From assembly GCA_002336895.1 (NCBI GenBank), contig DDFC01000035.1:133741-197740 (forward strand): a stretch of DNA of 64,000 nt, read 5' to 3'. Source of the DNA: Verrucomicrobiaceae bacterium UBA1938 (lineage in GTDB: Bacteria > Verrucomicrobiota > Verrucomicrobiia > Verrucomicrobiales > Verrucomicrobiaceae). Of the stretch, positions 63,821 through 64,000 are shown piece after piece. Made by a program: the position numbers and the translations under genes. Each line of letters opens with the position of its first letter. Positions within the stretch are counted from its first letter, which is position 1. Under the pieces are notes generated by a model. The model saw only the letters and a list, made by a program, of their open reading frames with translations, ran no database searches and was not told the origin of the DNA.

Positions 63821-64000
63821 TCAGTCGGATGTGGAGGCGATGGCTGGACAGCGGAGCAGAAGCACATCCGCCTGCTCTGTGGCCACAAGACGCAACGGGC
63901 AGGAGGAGGGCACTCTCAGACGCTCGCCACAGCGGAGGCGAACCTCCGCGCCGTCCAGATACGCCGCAGCCTCGCCAAAAGTGATGACCACGGTGGTTTC
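63821..64000 (-). CDS. C-terminal fragment of a probable cupin-fold protein (5' part outside the window)
   Basis: A minus-strand frame enters at the right edge and stops at TGA (63821-63823), giving 59 residues with strongly GC-ending codons. The text 'TTVVITFGEAAAYLDGAEVRL', split across two strands, and 'CGERLRVPSSCPLRLVATEQADVLL' look like the last strands of a cupin barrel, with the 'GERLxVP' turn also seen at the end of class I mannose-6-phosphate isomerases. Too little remains to name the enzyme. The gene reads toward the haem-type receptor gene on the same strand, with a 137-base gap. Confidence 0.55.
   Translation of the reverse strand, partial: ETTVVITFGEAAAYLDGAEVRLRCGERLRVPSSCPLRLVATEQADVLLLRCPAIASTSD

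Overview
The window looks like a chromosomal segment from a GC-rich, Gram-negative member of the Verrucomicrobiota, probably a Prosthecobacter-like Verrucomicrobiaceae. This is inferred from its families. There are two DUF1080 proteins, one fused to a beta-propeller, HEAT repeats and a CxxCH haem-binding domain. There is a DUF1800/DUF1501 gene pair, a PEP-CTERM-type protein, DxDxDG 'N-L-x-E-Y' segments, lipoproteins, TonB receptors and a TamA/TamB pair. No rRNA, tRNA, CRISPR array or transposase was seen. Both ends cut through genes.

Layout. 1-6 kb: minus-strand genes for an AsmA-like envelope protein (cut at the left edge), a lipoprotein translationally coupled to a winged-helix regulator, a DUF1826 protein and a B12-binding radical SAM protein. 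6-10 kb: a KamA-type aminomutase, a family 2 glycosyltransferase and a WcaJ-type sugar-phosphate transferase. 10-16 kb: a zinc-uptake locus with a ZnuD-like TonB receptor divergent from znuA, an unknown anchored protein, znuC and znuB. A cluster of TGCAA-N5-TTGCA operator-like sites lies between the divergent genes. 16-18.5 kb: a type II restriction-modification system whose base composition is visibly AT-richer than its surroundings. It has a C5-cytosine methyltransferase, a controller protein with a recognisable C-box, and an endonuclease carrying the active-site signature of the CCGG family. 18.5-20.4 kb: a mostly non-coding island of repeated hairpin modules with one orphan reading frame, followed by extra copies of the tail of the next gene.

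20.4-32 kb: a secreted FAD-dependent oxidoreductase, an alcohol dehydrogenase with a cupin protein divergent from a LacI-type regulator, and a complete RND efflux operon closed by a strong terminator. 32-46 kb: a DUF1080 protein, a 2134-residue DUF1800 protein, its DUF1501 partner, a pseudopilin-like protein, a PEP-CTERM protein, a secreted sugar dehydrogenase and purD. 46-64 kb: a Clp-fold proteinase, a PD40/M28/PDZ peptidase, a five-domain secreted haem-binding protein, tamB-tamA, an EamA exporter, a haem-type TonB receptor, and the 3' end of a probable cupin-fold gene at the right edge.

The main co-operating groups are zinc acquisition across both membranes under one shared operator, the self-contained restriction-modification unit, the three-part efflux pump, the TamA/TamB envelope machinery, and the DUF1800/DUF1501 pair. 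The most unusual items are a roughly 75-residue module inserted into three different domains of the DUF1800 protein, the triplicated oxidoreductase tail, and the repeat block that splits znuC from znuB.
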